A DNA stretch of 39,131 nucleotides from Sphingobacteriales bacterium (GTDB lineage Bacteria; Bacteroidota; Bacteroidia; Chitinophagales; Chitinophagaceae): NCBI GenBank assembly GCA_016185185.1, contig JACPOD010000055.1, positions 1 through 39,131 on the forward strand, read 5' to 3'. The notes beneath the pieces were generated by a model. That model searched no databases. It saw only the letters and a list, made by a program, of their open reading frames with translations, and was not told the origin of the DNA. Position numbers and translations under genes: made by a program. Below, piece by piece: positions 9,278 through 17,159 of the stretch. Every line of letters starts with the position of its first letter. Within the stretch, counting starts at the first letter, position 1.

Positions 9278-10225
9278 ATGAACCGCTTGCTTACAGCCCT
9301 TTTTACTGTACTTACCTTTTGTACAACGGTACATAGCCAGCTCAATTATCCCAAAGTTCGGGTTGATTTTGACAGTGTAATTTCTTTTGGTAATCTCGAG
9401 TTATACCCGGTTCACTACGTTTATGGTGGCGAACCATACCCGGTTAATGAAGATAACCGAACTATGCTCCGCAACATCACTAATTTAAAAAAGGGAATGA
9501 GTCATAAAAAAGTGAGAGTGGTGGAAAGGGGCAATTTCATGTGGAAGGATATTAATACCGTTATTGTTGAAAATAATTCAGACCAGCATCTTTTATTGCT
9601 GGGGGGGGAACTACTTGCAGGGGGAAGACAGGACAGGATATTTGCCAAAGACACTATCCTTCCGCCCAAAAGCGGTAAAGCAGAAGTAAAGGTTTATTGC
9701 GTGGAAGACAGCAGGTGGAGTAAAGAAAAAAAGTTTAAACATGCCGGATATGCGGATGCTTCTTTAAAAAAAATACTGGATTCTGCCGGTAATCAAAAAA
9801 AAGTATGGGGTGAAATAAGAAAACGTTTCCGGAAAAGAAGGTTTTATAACAAAACCAATTCTTATCTCGCTTTAATGGGCGAAAAAGTGATGGTGGATAC
9901 GGGGAATATATATTATGAAAACCTTTTACCACAATTCCGCAGCAGTGATAGCAGCATTATTGGTTTTGTGGCTGTAACGGGCAACCAGGTATTAGGCGCT
10001 GATGTTTTTATTTCGCCGGAACTGTTTTTTAATACCCTGGAGTTTACTCTCCGATTATACATTGATGCCGCAGTAATGACCGGTTCACCCCCTGTTGTCC
10101 CGGTAAAAAATATAAAAGATTATTGTGAGCAATTATTTGAGCCAAAAACACAGGAAAAATTTATTCGCCGTTACGGCAATGCTCTTCGTTATAATGGACA
10201 GATTATTCACTTAACAAGCTACTGA
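9278..10225 (+). CDS. Secreted ARPP-1 (DUF6569) domain protein
   Basis: A 315-residue protein with a cleavable signal peptide (about residues 1-20, ending VHSQ). The mature part resembles ARPP-1, also called DUF6569, a domain first described with ARG and rhodanese/phosphatase-family neighbours. Recognisable family features are a stretch of strands ending in LLLLGGELLAGGRQDRIF at about 107-124 and the CVEDSRW motif at about 147-153. The biochemical role of ARPP-1 is not known. Having a signal peptide, this copy would act in the periplasm or outside. A -7 element TACATTTG lies at 9254-9261, without a clear -33 box. It is followed after 18 bases by the polysaccharide deacetylase, so the pair probably share a transcript. 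The family call is by eye. Confidence 0.75.
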   Translation: MNRLLTALFTVLTFCTTVHSQLNYPKVRVDFDSVISFGNLELYPVHYVYGGEPYPVNEDNRTMLRNITNLKKGMSHKKVRVVERGNFMWKDINTVIVENNSDQHLLLLGGELLAGGRQDRIFAKDTILPPKSGKAEVKVYCVEDSRWSKEKKFKHAGYADASLKKILDSAGNQKKVWGEIRKRFRKRRFYNKTNSYLALMGEKVMVDTGNIYYENLLPQFRSSDSSIIGFVAVTGNQVLGADVFISPELFFNTLEFTLRLYIDAAVMTGSPPVVPVKNIKDYCEQLFEPKTQEKFIRRYGNALRYNGQIIHLTSY

Positions 10226-10243
10226 TTGTTGTAACTTTCGGCA

Positions 10244-10867
10244 ATGTTTTATTTAATCAAAACTCCCTGGTGGTTAAAAAAATTATACCCTTCTTCCCTA
10301 ACATGGAATATGGATACCACTGAAAAAGTATTGTATTTGAGTTTTGATGATGGCCCACATCCAACAGCAACACCATATGTATTAGATACACTAAAACAGT
10401 TTAATGCCAAAGCAACTTTTTTTTGCATTGGCAAAAATGTAGTGGAGCAAAAAGATATTTACCAGCGAATTATTAACGAAGGACATAAAGCGGGTAACCA
10501 TACATTTAATCATTTAAACGGATGGAAAACAAAAGACAGGGAGTACATAGATAATGTGACAGAAGCGGCGAAACATATAGATTCCAGGTTATTTCGCCCA
10601 CCATATGGAAGGATCAATCGTTTTAAAATTAATCTCCTGGAAAAAGCCGGTTACAAAATTATAATGTGGGATGTATTGAGTGGCGATTTTGATATAAAAG
10701 AAACTAAAGAACAATGTGCGGCTAATGTTATACTACAAGCCAGGCCCGGAAGTATTGTTGTTTTTCATGATAGTGAAAAAGCTTTTGAAAGAATGCATTA
10801 TGCTTTACCCCTTTTGCTGGAAAAATTTACGGGTGAAGGATTTAGGTTTGAATCAATAAGTATATAA
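10244..10867 (+). CDS. Polysaccharide deacetylase (NodB homology domain)
   Basis: A metal-dependent carbohydrate esterase family 4 enzyme that removes N- or O-acetyl groups from peptidoglycan or other glycans. The 207 residues are nearly all the NodB domain. Motif 1 is SFDDGPHP with Asp35-Asp36, motif 2 is HTFNH with metal ligands His86 and His90, motif 3 is RPPYG at 118-122, and the late catalytic His is His175 in VVFHDS. The whole catalytic set is present. A clear signal peptide is absent; the N-terminus has a short hydrophobic patch (FYLIKTPWWL), so export is uncertain. A strong terminator follows at 10912-10941. Confidence 0.92.
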   Translation: MFYLIKTPWWLKKLYPSSLTWNMDTTEKVLYLSFDDGPHPTATPYVLDTLKQFNAKATFFCIGKNVVEQKDIYQRIINEGHKAGNHTFNHLNGWKTKDREYIDNVTEAAKHIDSRLFRPPYGRINRFKINLLEKAGYKIIMWDVLSGDFDIKETKEQCAANVILQARPGSIVVFHDSEKAFERMHYALPLLLEKFTGEGFRFESISI

Positions 10868-10911
10868 AAATAACTGGTTATAAAAATGTTAGGGGTTGCA
10901 TTAAATAAGTA

Positions 10912-10941
10912 GGGCCTGGGTAGAAACCCTGGCCCGTTTTT
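10912..10941 (+). terminator. Rho-independent terminator after the deacetylase
   Basis: Stem GGGCC-T-GGGT (10912-10921) pairs with ACCC-T-GGCCC (10926-10935), one T/T mismatch, loop AGAA, then GTTTTT. It lies 45 bases after the deacetylase stop. Confidence 0.85.
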
Positions 10942-11034
10942 AATCCGTACCCTATGAAAACTGCGCCTAAGTTCGATACTTTTTCTGAAACTTACAACAC
11001 TTTTTTTCCGGGGTACTGGTTGCCACTGGGTGGC

Positions 11035-11901
11035 TTATCTTAAAGTAATTTCAATTGTCTGACCATTTGCTGTAATTGTAGCTTTATTATCACAGGTTCC
11101 ACTTCCATAATTAAGGATTGCGCTATTGCCATTTCTTGAAAGAGATACTGTTCCTTGTACAATCCAGCGGCAATCTCCTTTTCTGATCAATTTATCAATA
11201 ACGGTAGCAGACCATGTTTTACCTGCAGAGTTTGAACCACTTTTTGAGCCTGTTATTTCAAAAATATCATCAAAAGGCCAGCGGGGTGTACCATTTCCTT
11301 CCACCTGAACTACAACCTTGTTGCTATCCCAAGTATACCATTTGCCATTGGGTTTGGTTATTTTGGCTCCAGATACAATAATATTGAAACTGCGGTTGTT
11401 TGAAGTACTGGTGTTGATAATCTTATGCGTACCCTCTATTTTAAAGCTATCTACCATATAGTTATCAAAAGTTGTAGTTACAGAATTACCGGCTTCTGCC
11501 AGGTGACCCGTAAAAACAGAAATGATTTTACCACTTCTTGTTTTACCGTCTTTTCCGGTACAGGCAGTGCCAAAATCAATAGTAACAGTTTTAGGAAATA
11601 CACCAGGTGTTGCTGGCGAAACAGTTACAGTAAAGCAGCGGCCTACACTATCCTCTCTTCCAAAAATACCAGCTCCATCTACTAATCCCAGGCTTTCACC
11701 GGCATTGATACTCACTACATTATCATATACATCATTAAACTCTCCTTCGGCTTCTGCATCATTTTGAGAAGCTTCTACGGTAGCAGCGGATTCCGCCTGA
11801 GAATTTGAAACACTTGATTCTTTTTTACAGGCTGCAAAAAATAAAGTACCTCCCAGCAAAATTGCCGCTATACTTTTAGTTGTTAAACTGATTGTTTTCA
11901 T
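11035..11901 (-). CDS. Lipoprotein of unknown function
   Basis: A 288-residue lipoprotein. It has a signal peptide of about 24 residues with lipobox FAAC (Cys25) followed by KKES, a Bacteroidota-type export context with charged residues after the Cys. Next comes a low-complexity acidic linker (about 30-55, rich in Ser, Ala and Glu). The remainder is predicted all-beta, with alternating hydrophobic residues, repeated Gly/Thr-rich turns and a few cysteines (in GRCF, GTACTGK, GDCRW and GTCDNK) that could form disulfides. I do not recognise a named domain. It stands alone, convergent with the deacetylase. Confidence 0.8.
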   Translation of the reverse strand: MKTISLTTKSIAAILLGGTLFFAACKKESSVSNSQAESAATVEASQNDAEAEGEFNDVYDNVVSINAGESLGLVDGAGIFGREDSVGRCFTVTVSPATPGVFPKTVTIDFGTACTGKDGKTRSGKIISVFTGHLAEAGNSVTTTFDNYMVDSFKIEGTHKIINTSTSNNRSFNIIVSGAKITKPNGKWYTWDSNKVVVQVEGNGTPRWPFDDIFEITGSKSGSNSAGKTWSATVIDKLIRKGDCRWIVQGTVSLSRNGNSAILNYGSGTCDNKATITANGQTIEITLR

Positions 11902-11974
11902 GGCTTACAAGTTTTTTTAATTTTAATTGTTTATAACGTGTAATGAGACTTGGTGTTATCTCTATGGTTTAAAA

Positions 11975-12004
11975 TTGTCATAATTTTTTTTTCAATTAGG
12001 TTTG
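11975..12004 (+). promoter_or_regulatory. Promoter of the TatD-family gene
   Basis: TTG at 11975-11977, 19 bases, then TAGGTTTG at 11997-12004: an exact fit to TTG-N19-TAnnTTTG. The start would be near 12010, giving a leader of about 15-20 bases before the ATG at 12027. Confidence 0.7.
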
Positions 12005-12026
12005 CCCGTCAGATAAAACGAAAAAA

Positions 12027-12797
12027 ATGAATGAAATTATCGATACTCACACCCATTTATACCTTTCAGAATTTAAAAATGACATTGATTCAGTAATTCA
12101 TAAGGCATTACAGGAGGGTGTTTCCCGGTTTTACCTCCCCAATATAGATAGTGAGGTAATAAACGATATGTTATACCTGGAGGAAAAATACAGGGGAAAA
12201 TGCTATGCCATGATGGGGCTTCACCCATGCTCAGTTAAGGAAAACTACAAAGACGAATTAGTTACCATTACAACCTGGCTAAAGCAAAGAAATTTCGCAG
12301 CAGTGGGTGAAATAGGTTTAGATTATTATTGGGATGTAAGCTTTAAAGAACAGCAAATAAAAGCCTTTAACTTTCAAATAGACCTGGCCCTGCAATATGA
12401 TTTGCCAATAGTAATTCACTCAAGAAATTCTTTACAAGACTGTATTGATATTGTAAAGCAAAAGCAAAATGGAAAATTGCGGGGTATTTTTCATTGTTTT
12501 TCGGGTAACGCTGTTGATGCCAGTCAAATTATTGATTTGGGTTTTTTAATGGGCATTGGTGGTGTGGTTACCTATAAGAATAGCGGAATAGCTGAAGTTA
12601 TTGCTGAAATAGATCTAAAGTATATAGTTCTGGAAACGGATGCGCCATATTTAACCCCAGTGCCATTCAGGGGAAAAAGAAATGAACCCTCCTATTTAAA
12701 ATATATTGTTGAAAAAATTGCCTTAATAAAAAATATAACTGCACCTGAAGTAGCTGATGTAACCACTGCAAATGCAAAAAATTTATTCGGTAACTAA
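12027..12797 (+). CDS. TatD-family metal-dependent hydrolase / DNase
   Basis: A 256-residue cytosolic TIM-barrel metallo-hydrolase of the TatD family (3'-5' exonuclease activity in E. coli members, implicated in DNA repair and RNA turnover). The amidohydrolase-type metal site is visible: DTHTH at 6-10 (His8, His10), GEIGLDYYW near 90-98 (bridging Glu), VIHSRNS near 130, FHCFSG near 152-157 and ETDAPYLTP near 203-211 (metal-ligand Asp). Length and motif order are normal. It reads toward the tRNA gene, which starts 33 bases after its stop. Confidence 0.92.
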   Translation: MNEIIDTHTHLYLSEFKNDIDSVIHKALQEGVSRFYLPNIDSEVINDMLYLEEKYRGKCYAMMGLHPCSVKENYKDELVTITTWLKQRNFAAVGEIGLDYYWDVSFKEQQIKAFNFQIDLALQYDLPIVIHSRNSLQDCIDIVKQKQNGKLRGIFHCFSGNAVDASQIIDLGFLMGIGGVVTYKNSGIAEVIAEIDLKYIVLETDAPYLTPVPFRGKRNEPSYLKYIVEKIALIKNITAPEVADVTTANAKNLFGN

Positions 12798-12809
12798 GGT
12801 GTGATATAG

Positions 12810-12817
12810 TATTTTTG
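12810..12817 (+). promoter_or_regulatory. -7 element of the tRNA-Ser gene
   Basis: TATTTTTG fits TAnnTTTG and lies 13 bases before the tRNA 5' end, as expected for a short tRNA leader. I see no TTG at the -33 position, so this is a partial promoter match. Confidence 0.45.
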
Positions 12818-12830
12818 CTGCCCTTAAAAA

Positions 12831-12917
12831 GGAGACTTGTCCGAGTGGTTGAAGGAGCACGCCTGGAAAGTGTGTATACCCGAAAGGGTATCAAGGGTTC
12901 GAATCCCTTAGTCTCCG
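12831..12917 (+). tRNA. tRNA-Ser (anticodon GGA)
   Basis: Class II tRNA of 87 bases, reading UCC and UCU serine codons. The acceptor stem GGAGACT (12831-12837) pairs with AGTCTCC (12910-12916); discriminator G at 12917. The anticodon GGA is at 12865-12867 in loop CTGGAAA between CACGC-type and GTGTG-type strands. A long variable arm (TATACCC-GAAA-GGGTA) and T loop TTCGAAT follow. The 3' CCA is not encoded. A terminator follows directly. Confidence 0.97.
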
Positions 12918-12918
12918 C

Positions 12919-12946
12919 AAAGCGACACAATATTGTCGCTTTTTTT
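12919..12946 (+). terminator. Terminator of the tRNA-Ser transcript
   Basis: Stem AGCGACA (12921-12927) and TGTCGCT (12934-12940), flanked by further A/T pairs, loop CAATAT, then TTTTTT. It begins right after the tRNA. Confidence 0.88.
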
Positions 12947-12968
12947 ATTGGCATAATTTAAAAGCAAA

Positions 12969-12991
12969 AGAGCCCTGCAAGGCAGAGCTCT
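12969..12991 (-). terminator. Likely terminator of the 97-residue secreted protein gene
   Basis: A ten-pair stem with one mismatch (12969-12978 with 12982-12991, loop AAG). On the reverse strand it is followed by CTTTTGCTTTT, a weak U tract, and lies about 60 bases beyond the stop at 13054. Confidence 0.55.
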
Positions 12992-13053
12992 AACCGTTTG
13001 TATTAACCTTTAAACCAACCGGCGATAAAAAATTATCCCTGTTGAAGAATTTA

Positions 13054-13347
13054 TTAATTGTGTTTTTTTATAAATATCTGACGGTTTAACCTGCGTTCCA
13101 TCATTTTTGTCTTTCTTCTCTCACGTGGAGTAATTACACCATCACTGGCGGTTTTTTTTTCGTAATGATTAACTCTTGCATTTTCTACCCGTAATTGCAT
13201 TGCTTCTCCACGGGTTAAACTTCCCTTGCGGACTCCCTGGGCTATGCGCAAACGTTCGTGATGATTATTTGTAAAGCGGTGCTGAGCATTTGCGGTTGAA
13301 AAAAAACCCATAAATATCAGGATTGATAGAAACATTTTTGTTTTCAT
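13054..13347 (-). CDS. Small secreted basic protein of unknown function
   Basis: A 97-residue protein with a clean signal peptide (about 1-21, cleaved after STANA). The mature part is basic and predicted helical: ERLRIAQGVRKGSLTRGEA, then MQLRVENARVNHYEKKTASD, then GVITPRERRKTKMMERRLN, ending in KKHN. The two 'G-x-(L/I)-T-x-(R/G)-E' segments (GSLTRGEA and GVITPRERR) look like an internal duplication; the second, ASDGVITPRE, resembles a half EF-hand loop, but no full calcium loop is present. I recall similar short exported proteins in Bacteroidota genomes, with no known role. The upstream region holds an imperfect palindrome at 13377-13396. Confidence 0.72.
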   Translation of the reverse strand: MKTKMFLSILIFMGFFSTANAQHRFTNNHHERLRIAQGVRKGSLTRGEAMQLRVENARVNHYEKKTASDGVITPRERRKTKMMERRLNRQIFIKKHN

Positions 13348-13501
13348 AATTGTACTTTTTATTTTTCAGATTTACGTTTATAAACTAATTTATAAAAGCA
13401 TAGACGGCTCGTGTAATAAAAAGTTTAATCGTTTTTGTAAAAAGCTAAATCAATTTTTATTTAATGGTTTGATTACGAGAAAACGCCAGGAGAAGGGAAT
13501 A

Positions 13502-13828
13502 CTAAAAGATTTTTTTGTTTATAGTTGTGTCTGATTGAATACTTCTGAATTTATAATTTATTCCTGTAAAATTATTATTACTCATTTTTTCATCGGGCAA
13601 TGAATAAACTTTCGTGGTTTGATAAAACGGAGTAACATACTTACTGTTAAATTTATAAAGTACAGAGTTGGAAGGTAATTGCTGCAAGTGCCATATCTTT
13701 TGTTGATGAAGAATTCTGCCTACTGCTTCATTGGCATTTTTAGGTTTTCCCGTAAAAACCTGGGAATATAATTTTGCACTTGCAACAAAAATCAATAAAG
13801 CAGTTATTATGATTTTTTTACAATTCAT
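13502..13828 (-). CDS. Small secreted protein of unknown function
   Basis: A 108-residue protein with a signal peptide (about 1-22: MNCKKIIITALLIFVASAK, cleaved near LYSQ). The mature part has no recognisable domain; it is Lys-rich, contains PKNANEAVGRILHQQKIWHL and ends in a hydrophilic tail. It lies between two other reverse-strand genes with gaps of about 69 bases upstream and 154 downstream, so it may be a separate small transcript. Codon choice and AT content look like those of its neighbours. It could be a periplasmic protein; no function can be assigned. Confidence 0.65.
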   Translation of the reverse strand: MNCKKIIITALLIFVASAKLYSQVFTGKPKNANEAVGRILHQQKIWHLQQLPSNSVLYKFNSKYVTPFYQTTKVYSLPDEKMSNNNFTGINYKFRSIQSDTTINKKIF

Positions 13829-13897
13829 ATTGCAATTAATACTTCCTAAGTTACAATATAAATATGAATTAATTTTTCACTTGTTTAAAAACGTAAA

Positions 13898-14605
13898 CTA
13901 TAATCCCAGTTTTTCTACGGCAACCTGTGCGGCGATCTGACTGGCATCTTTCTTATTATAGGCTTTCCCTTCTGCCATATTTTCACCATCTACCACAGCT
14001 GCAACGGTAAAGAGCCTGCGTCCGTTTTCAAATCGTTCATCTAAGGTTTCAAACTCAAGCACTTTGCCATTTTTATTTGCCCAGCCATAAAGCTTGTTTT
14101 TATGATTTATTTCAAGCGCCTCCAAATCATCCATAAACATATGTGGCATAATGATGGTTTTTAAAATCCATCGTTTGGTTTTTTTATAACCAAGATCGAT
14201 ATACACAGCGCCGATCAATGCTTCTAAAGTATTACCAAATATCTGGGAGATTTTGAGGGAGTTATCCTGTTTATTATAGAGTGTGATCTTCTTTAACCCC
14301 ATCTTAACGGCAACATCATTCAACGTAGCACGGTTAACCATTTTACTACGCATCTCTGTTAAAAATCCTTCGCCTTTGTATGGGTATTTCTTAAATAAAA
14401 AATCAGCAACCACCGCACTTAAAACAGCATCGCCTAAAAATTCAAGGCGTTCATTATTTTCATTACTGCCTTCTTTAACAGAACGGTGGCTGAGCGATGT
14501 TTTATACAGGTCAATATTACCCGGCGTAAAGCCAAGAATATTATGAAGTTGTTTTTCAAAAGAATCCTTTGAGGCAAATATTTTACGGAAAAAAGATTGA
14601 GCCAC
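13898..14605 (-). CDS. rnc: Ribonuclease III
   Basis: Cleaves double-stranded RNA in rRNA processing and mRNA turnover; cytosolic dimer, 235 residues. The nuclease domain signature ERLEFLGDAVL is at 52-62, with Glu55 and Asp59. The second acidic segment reads GNTLEALIGAVYID, with Glu128 kept but Asn125 where E. coli has the metal-site Asp114. The C-terminal double-stranded-RNA-binding domain runs from about 165 to 235 and ends KKDASQIAAQVAVEKLGL. The start codon is GTG at 14605-14603, only 3 bases after the fabF stop, so translation is probably coupled. It is the last gene of the acpP-fabF-rnc operon. Confidence 0.95.
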   Translation of the reverse strand: MAQSFFRKIFASKDSFEKQLHNILGFTPGNIDLYKTSLSHRSVKEGSNENNERLEFLGDAVLSAVVADFLFKKYPYKGEGFLTEMRSKMVNRATLNDVAVKMGLKKITLYNKQDNSLKISQIFGNTLEALIGAVYIDLGYKKTKRWILKTIIMPHMFMDDLEALEINHKNKLYGWANKNGKVLEFETLDERFENGRRLFTVAAVVDGENMAEGKAYNKKDASQIAAQVAVEKLGL

Positions 14606-14608
14606 GAA

Positions 14609-15862
14609 TCAATCTACGAATTTTTTTACAATCACAGAGGCGTTATGCCCGCCAAATCCAAAAGTATTACTTAATGCAGCCCTTACTGTTCTTTTTTGAG
14701 CTGTATTAAAAGTAAAATTAAGCTTGTTATCTAACTCCGGATCATCTGTAAAATGATTAATGGTTGGGGGAACTATATCATGAACAACCGCATTAACACA
14801 GGCAATAGCTTCAATCACACCTGCTGCGCCGAGTAAATGCCCCGTCATACTTTTAGTAGAACTAATATTTAAATTGTAAGCATGCTCTCCAAATACAGCC
14901 TGTATAGCTTTTGTTTCAGCAATATCACCCAAAGGAGTTGATGTTCCATGCACATTGATGTAATCAATATCCTCCGGCTTCATTCCTGCATCTGCTAATG
15001 CTTCTATCATTACATTTTTAGCACCCAATCCTTCCGGATGCGGGGCTGTAAGATGATGTGCATCTGCAGAAGCACCGGCTCCTGCAATTTCACAATAAAT
15101 TCTGGCACCTCTTGCTTTAGCATGTTCCAGTTCTTCTAAAACCAGAATGCCAGCACCTTCTCCCATTACAAAACCATCCCTGTCTTTATCAAATGGCCGG
15201 CTGGCTGTTTTGGGATCATCGTTTCTTTCACTTAATGCTTTCATTGCATTAAAACCGCCAACGCCTGCTTCGCAAATTACACTCTCGCTACCGCCAGCTA
15301 AGATAATATTAGCCTTCCCCAATCGAATCAGATTATAGGCTTCCATTATTCCATTGGTAGATGATGCGCAGGCAGAAACAACTGCAAAATTGGGTCCGCG
15401 GAAGCCATGACGCATTGATATTTGACCTGCGCCAATATCTAAAATCATTTTAGGAATAAAGAAAGGATTGAAACGGGGTGTACCATCACCTTTTCCAAAA
15501 TCCAGCACTTCCTGCTGAAAGGTAACAATACCACCAATACCACTGGAGAAAATAACACCCACTCTGTCTGTATTGACATTATCTTTTGATATACCAGCAT
15601 CTTTAACTGCCTCATCACTTACTACCAATGCAGTTTGTGTAAAGCGGTCCATTTTGCGGGCCTCCTTTTTTTCAAGATAATTTGTGGGTTCAAAATCTTT
15701 TAGTTCACAGGCAAATTTGGTTTTGAACTTAGTAACATCAAAGAGTTTGATGAAATCGGCGCCCGAAACCCCATTAATTAATCCATCCCAAAAGCTTGGC
15801 ATGGTATTACCCAACGGTGTAAGGGCACCCATTCCGGTTACAACTACTCTTTTCAATTCCAT
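14609..15862 (-). CDS. fabF: Beta-ketoacyl-ACP synthase II
   Basis: Elongates acyl-ACP by decarboxylative condensation with malonyl-ACP in type II fatty acid synthesis; 417-residue cytosolic thiolase-fold homodimer. The catalytic triad is complete: Cys165 in VVSACASS, His305 in NVHGTSTPLGD and His342 in KSMTGHLLGAAG. The pattern is FabF rather than FabB in length and in GFNAMKALSERNDDP. It lies 37 bases after acpP, its carrier protein substrate, and 3 bases before rnc, a conserved operon order. Confidence 0.97.
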   Translation of the reverse strand: MELKRVVVTGMGALTPLGNTMPSFWDGLINGVSGADFIKLFDVTKFKTKFACELKDFEPTNYLEKKEARKMDRFTQTALVVSDEAVKDAGISKDNVNTDRVGVIFSSGIGGIVTFQQEVLDFGKGDGTPRFNPFFIPKMILDIGAGQISMRHGFRGPNFAVVSACASSTNGIMEAYNLIRLGKANIILAGGSESVICEAGVGGFNAMKALSERNDDPKTASRPFDKDRDGFVMGEGAGILVLEELEHAKARGARIYCEIAGAGASADAHHLTAPHPEGLGAKNVMIEALADAGMKPEDIDYINVHGTSTPLGDIAETKAIQAVFGEHAYNLNISSTKSMTGHLLGAAGVIEAIACVNAVVHDIVPPTINHFTDDPELDNKLNFTFNTAQKRTVRAALSNTFGFGGHNASVIVKKFVD

Positions 15863-15899
15863 AAAAATATTTACCTGGAAAAATTTTGGTAGAAGTCAA

Positions 15900-16136
15900 T
15901 TACTTAGCGTGTTCTTCTAAGTAAGCTACAGCCTGGCCAACAGTTGTGATGGTTTCAGCTTGTTCATCGGGAATTGAAATGTTGAATTCTTTTTCAAATT
16001 CCATGATTAATTCTACAGTGTCGAGGCTATCGGCGCCTAAATCATTGGTAAATGAAGCTTCAGGATTTACTTCTGATTCTTCAACACCTAATTTGTCAAC
16101 AATGATTTTCTTTACTCTTGTTGCAATGTCTGACAT
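15900..16136 (-). CDS. acpP: Acyl carrier protein
   Basis: Carries growing acyl chains on a 4'-phosphopantetheine arm. It is a 78-residue acidic four-helix protein. The attachment site is Ser37 in [19 protein letters not shown], and the DSL motif and downstream acidic helix II are standard. It is the first gene of acpP-fabF-rnc. A promoter (TTG 16193-16191, TATTTTTG 16172-16165, spacing 18) lies 30 bases upstream of the ATG. Confidence 0.98.
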   Translation of the reverse strand: MSDIATRVKKIIVDKLGVEESEVNPEASFTNDLGADSLDTVELIMEFEKEFNISIPDEQAETITTVGQAVAYLEEHAK

Positions 16137-16164
16137 GTTCTTAAAATTTAGTTATTACAGGGTG

Positions 16165-16193
16165 CAAAAATATAACTTTTGAACAATTAACAA
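16165..16193 (-). promoter_or_regulatory. Promoter of acpP-fabF-rnc
   Basis: Reverse strand TTG at 16193-16191, 18 bases, TATTTTTG at 16172-16165. The transcription start would be near 16159, about 23 bases before the acpP ATG. Confidence 0.65.
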
Positions 16194-16414
16194 GGGAAGA
16201 GGCAATATTATTTAGATTATCCTTAAATAGCTGGATTTCAAATTATTACCTGTAAATATACAATCCTGATGAGTCAATATTCATTTAATAATGAAATCAT
16301 ACCTGATTTTTTCTACAATATCTCTGTACGATTCAATCTAAATACATGTGCTACTATAATCTTTTGCAAGCATTCATTTGTCCTGTATAGAACAAAAAGA
16401 TATGCCTTTCAAAT

Positions 16415-16660
16415 TAACTTTGCAGTTATAACATTAACCCTTTAAAACTGATATAAGAGATACTGGCAAATTGGAAAACCGGAAATAAATAAATTATTTT
16501 CCCCAACCCTGAAAACACTTTTTACGTCCCTTTTATAAATGGCCCGTTTTTGAGTCCAATGAATCAAAATCACCGGAGATTTTGACAAAAAAATTTGAAT
16601 ACCTGCCATAGGATTCAATTTAAAATGTGCTTAACCCCGCTTCTTGCGGGGTTTTTTGTT
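16415..16660 (+). ncRNA. Candidate small RNA in the acpP-GNAT gap
   Basis: The 590-base gap 16137-16727 has no convincing gene, but its last part looks like a structured RNA on the forward strand. A -7 element TAACTTTG is at 16415-16422, with no good -33 box. Three hairpins follow in a row. First is TCAAAATC/GATTTTGA (16564-16571 with 16578-16585). Second is a nine-pair stem with one bulged A (16595-16604 with 16610-16618). Third is the GC-rich terminator at 16633-16653. A terminator with no gene in front of it on that strand is the main argument. The 5' end is a guess. I do not recognise a known family; it could also be a long leader or attenuator for the GNAT gene. Confidence 0.4.
16633..16658 (+). 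terminator. Strong orphan rho-independent terminator
   Basis: Perfect eight-pair stem AACCCCGC (16633-16640) and GCGGGGTT (16646-16653), loop TTCTT, then a T run. It points along the forward strand, where no protein gene precedes it for more than 3 kb; the nearest upstream genes run the other way. Confidence 0.85.
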
Positions 16661-16727
16661 GAAATGGCTTGCGCTAAAATTTAGATTTTAAAATTTTAGT
16701 TATATTACATATACGTTAGTAAGTATT

Positions 16728-17159
16728 ATGGCGCTTAAACAAATTGACCACGGTTCTGCCGATTACCAGAAGATGGTGAATTTGCGTAATGAAATTTTAC
16801 GCAAGCCTTTAGGACTGTCGTTTGGCACAGAGGAATTGGAAAGAGAAAAAGAAGATGTACTTATTGGTGCTTTTGAAGACGAAAAGATTCTGGGCTGTTG
16901 TATGCTTACAAAAATGAATAATACTACTTGCCGGCTACGGCAAATGGCAGTTCAAAATAATTTACAGGGCAAAGGGATTGGTCATGCTTTAATGAATTTT
17001 GCAGAGAATCTTGCAAGAGACTATGGATTTAAAACTATGACAATGCATGCCCGAAAATCTGCGATAGGGTTTTACGAAAAACAAGGATATAAAGCAAAAG
17101 GGGAAGAATTCACAGAAGTTACAGTGCCCCATTTCGTGATGGAAAAGAAACTGGTTTAA
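16728..17159 (+). CDS. GNAT-family N-acetyltransferase
   Basis: A 143-residue single-domain acetyltransferase using acetyl-CoA. Motif A is intact: strand 4 LRQMAVQNNLQGKGIGHALM (about 65-84), with the pyrophosphate loop QGKGIG. The C-terminal part has HARKSAIGFYEKQGYKAKGEEF (about 115-136), the usual strand-5/motif-B region of small GNATs such as the ElaA/YitI group. The substrate is unknown. It begins 70 bases after the orphan terminator. Its TAA abuts the stop of the convergent YcxB-like gene with no gap. Confidence 0.9.
   Translation: MALKQIDHGSADYQKMVNLRNEILRKPLGLSFGTEELEREKEDVLIGAFEDEKILGCCMLTKMNNTTCRLRQMAVQNNLQGKGIGHALMNFAENLARDYGFKTMTMHARKSAIGFYEKQGYKAKGEEFTEVTVPHFVMEKKLV

Noticed and set aside
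13377-13396. Imperfect palindrome TTTATAAACTAATTTATAAA upstream of the small secreted protein
   Set aside because: Purely AT-rich and without a second copy in the window, so it is not distinguishable from background.
16269-16445. A 58-codon forward ORF in the acpP-GNAT gap
   Set aside because: It has no ribosome-binding context, no recognisable domain and an unremarkable composition; it runs over the -7-like element at 16415, and an ORF this short is expected by chance in AT-rich DNA.
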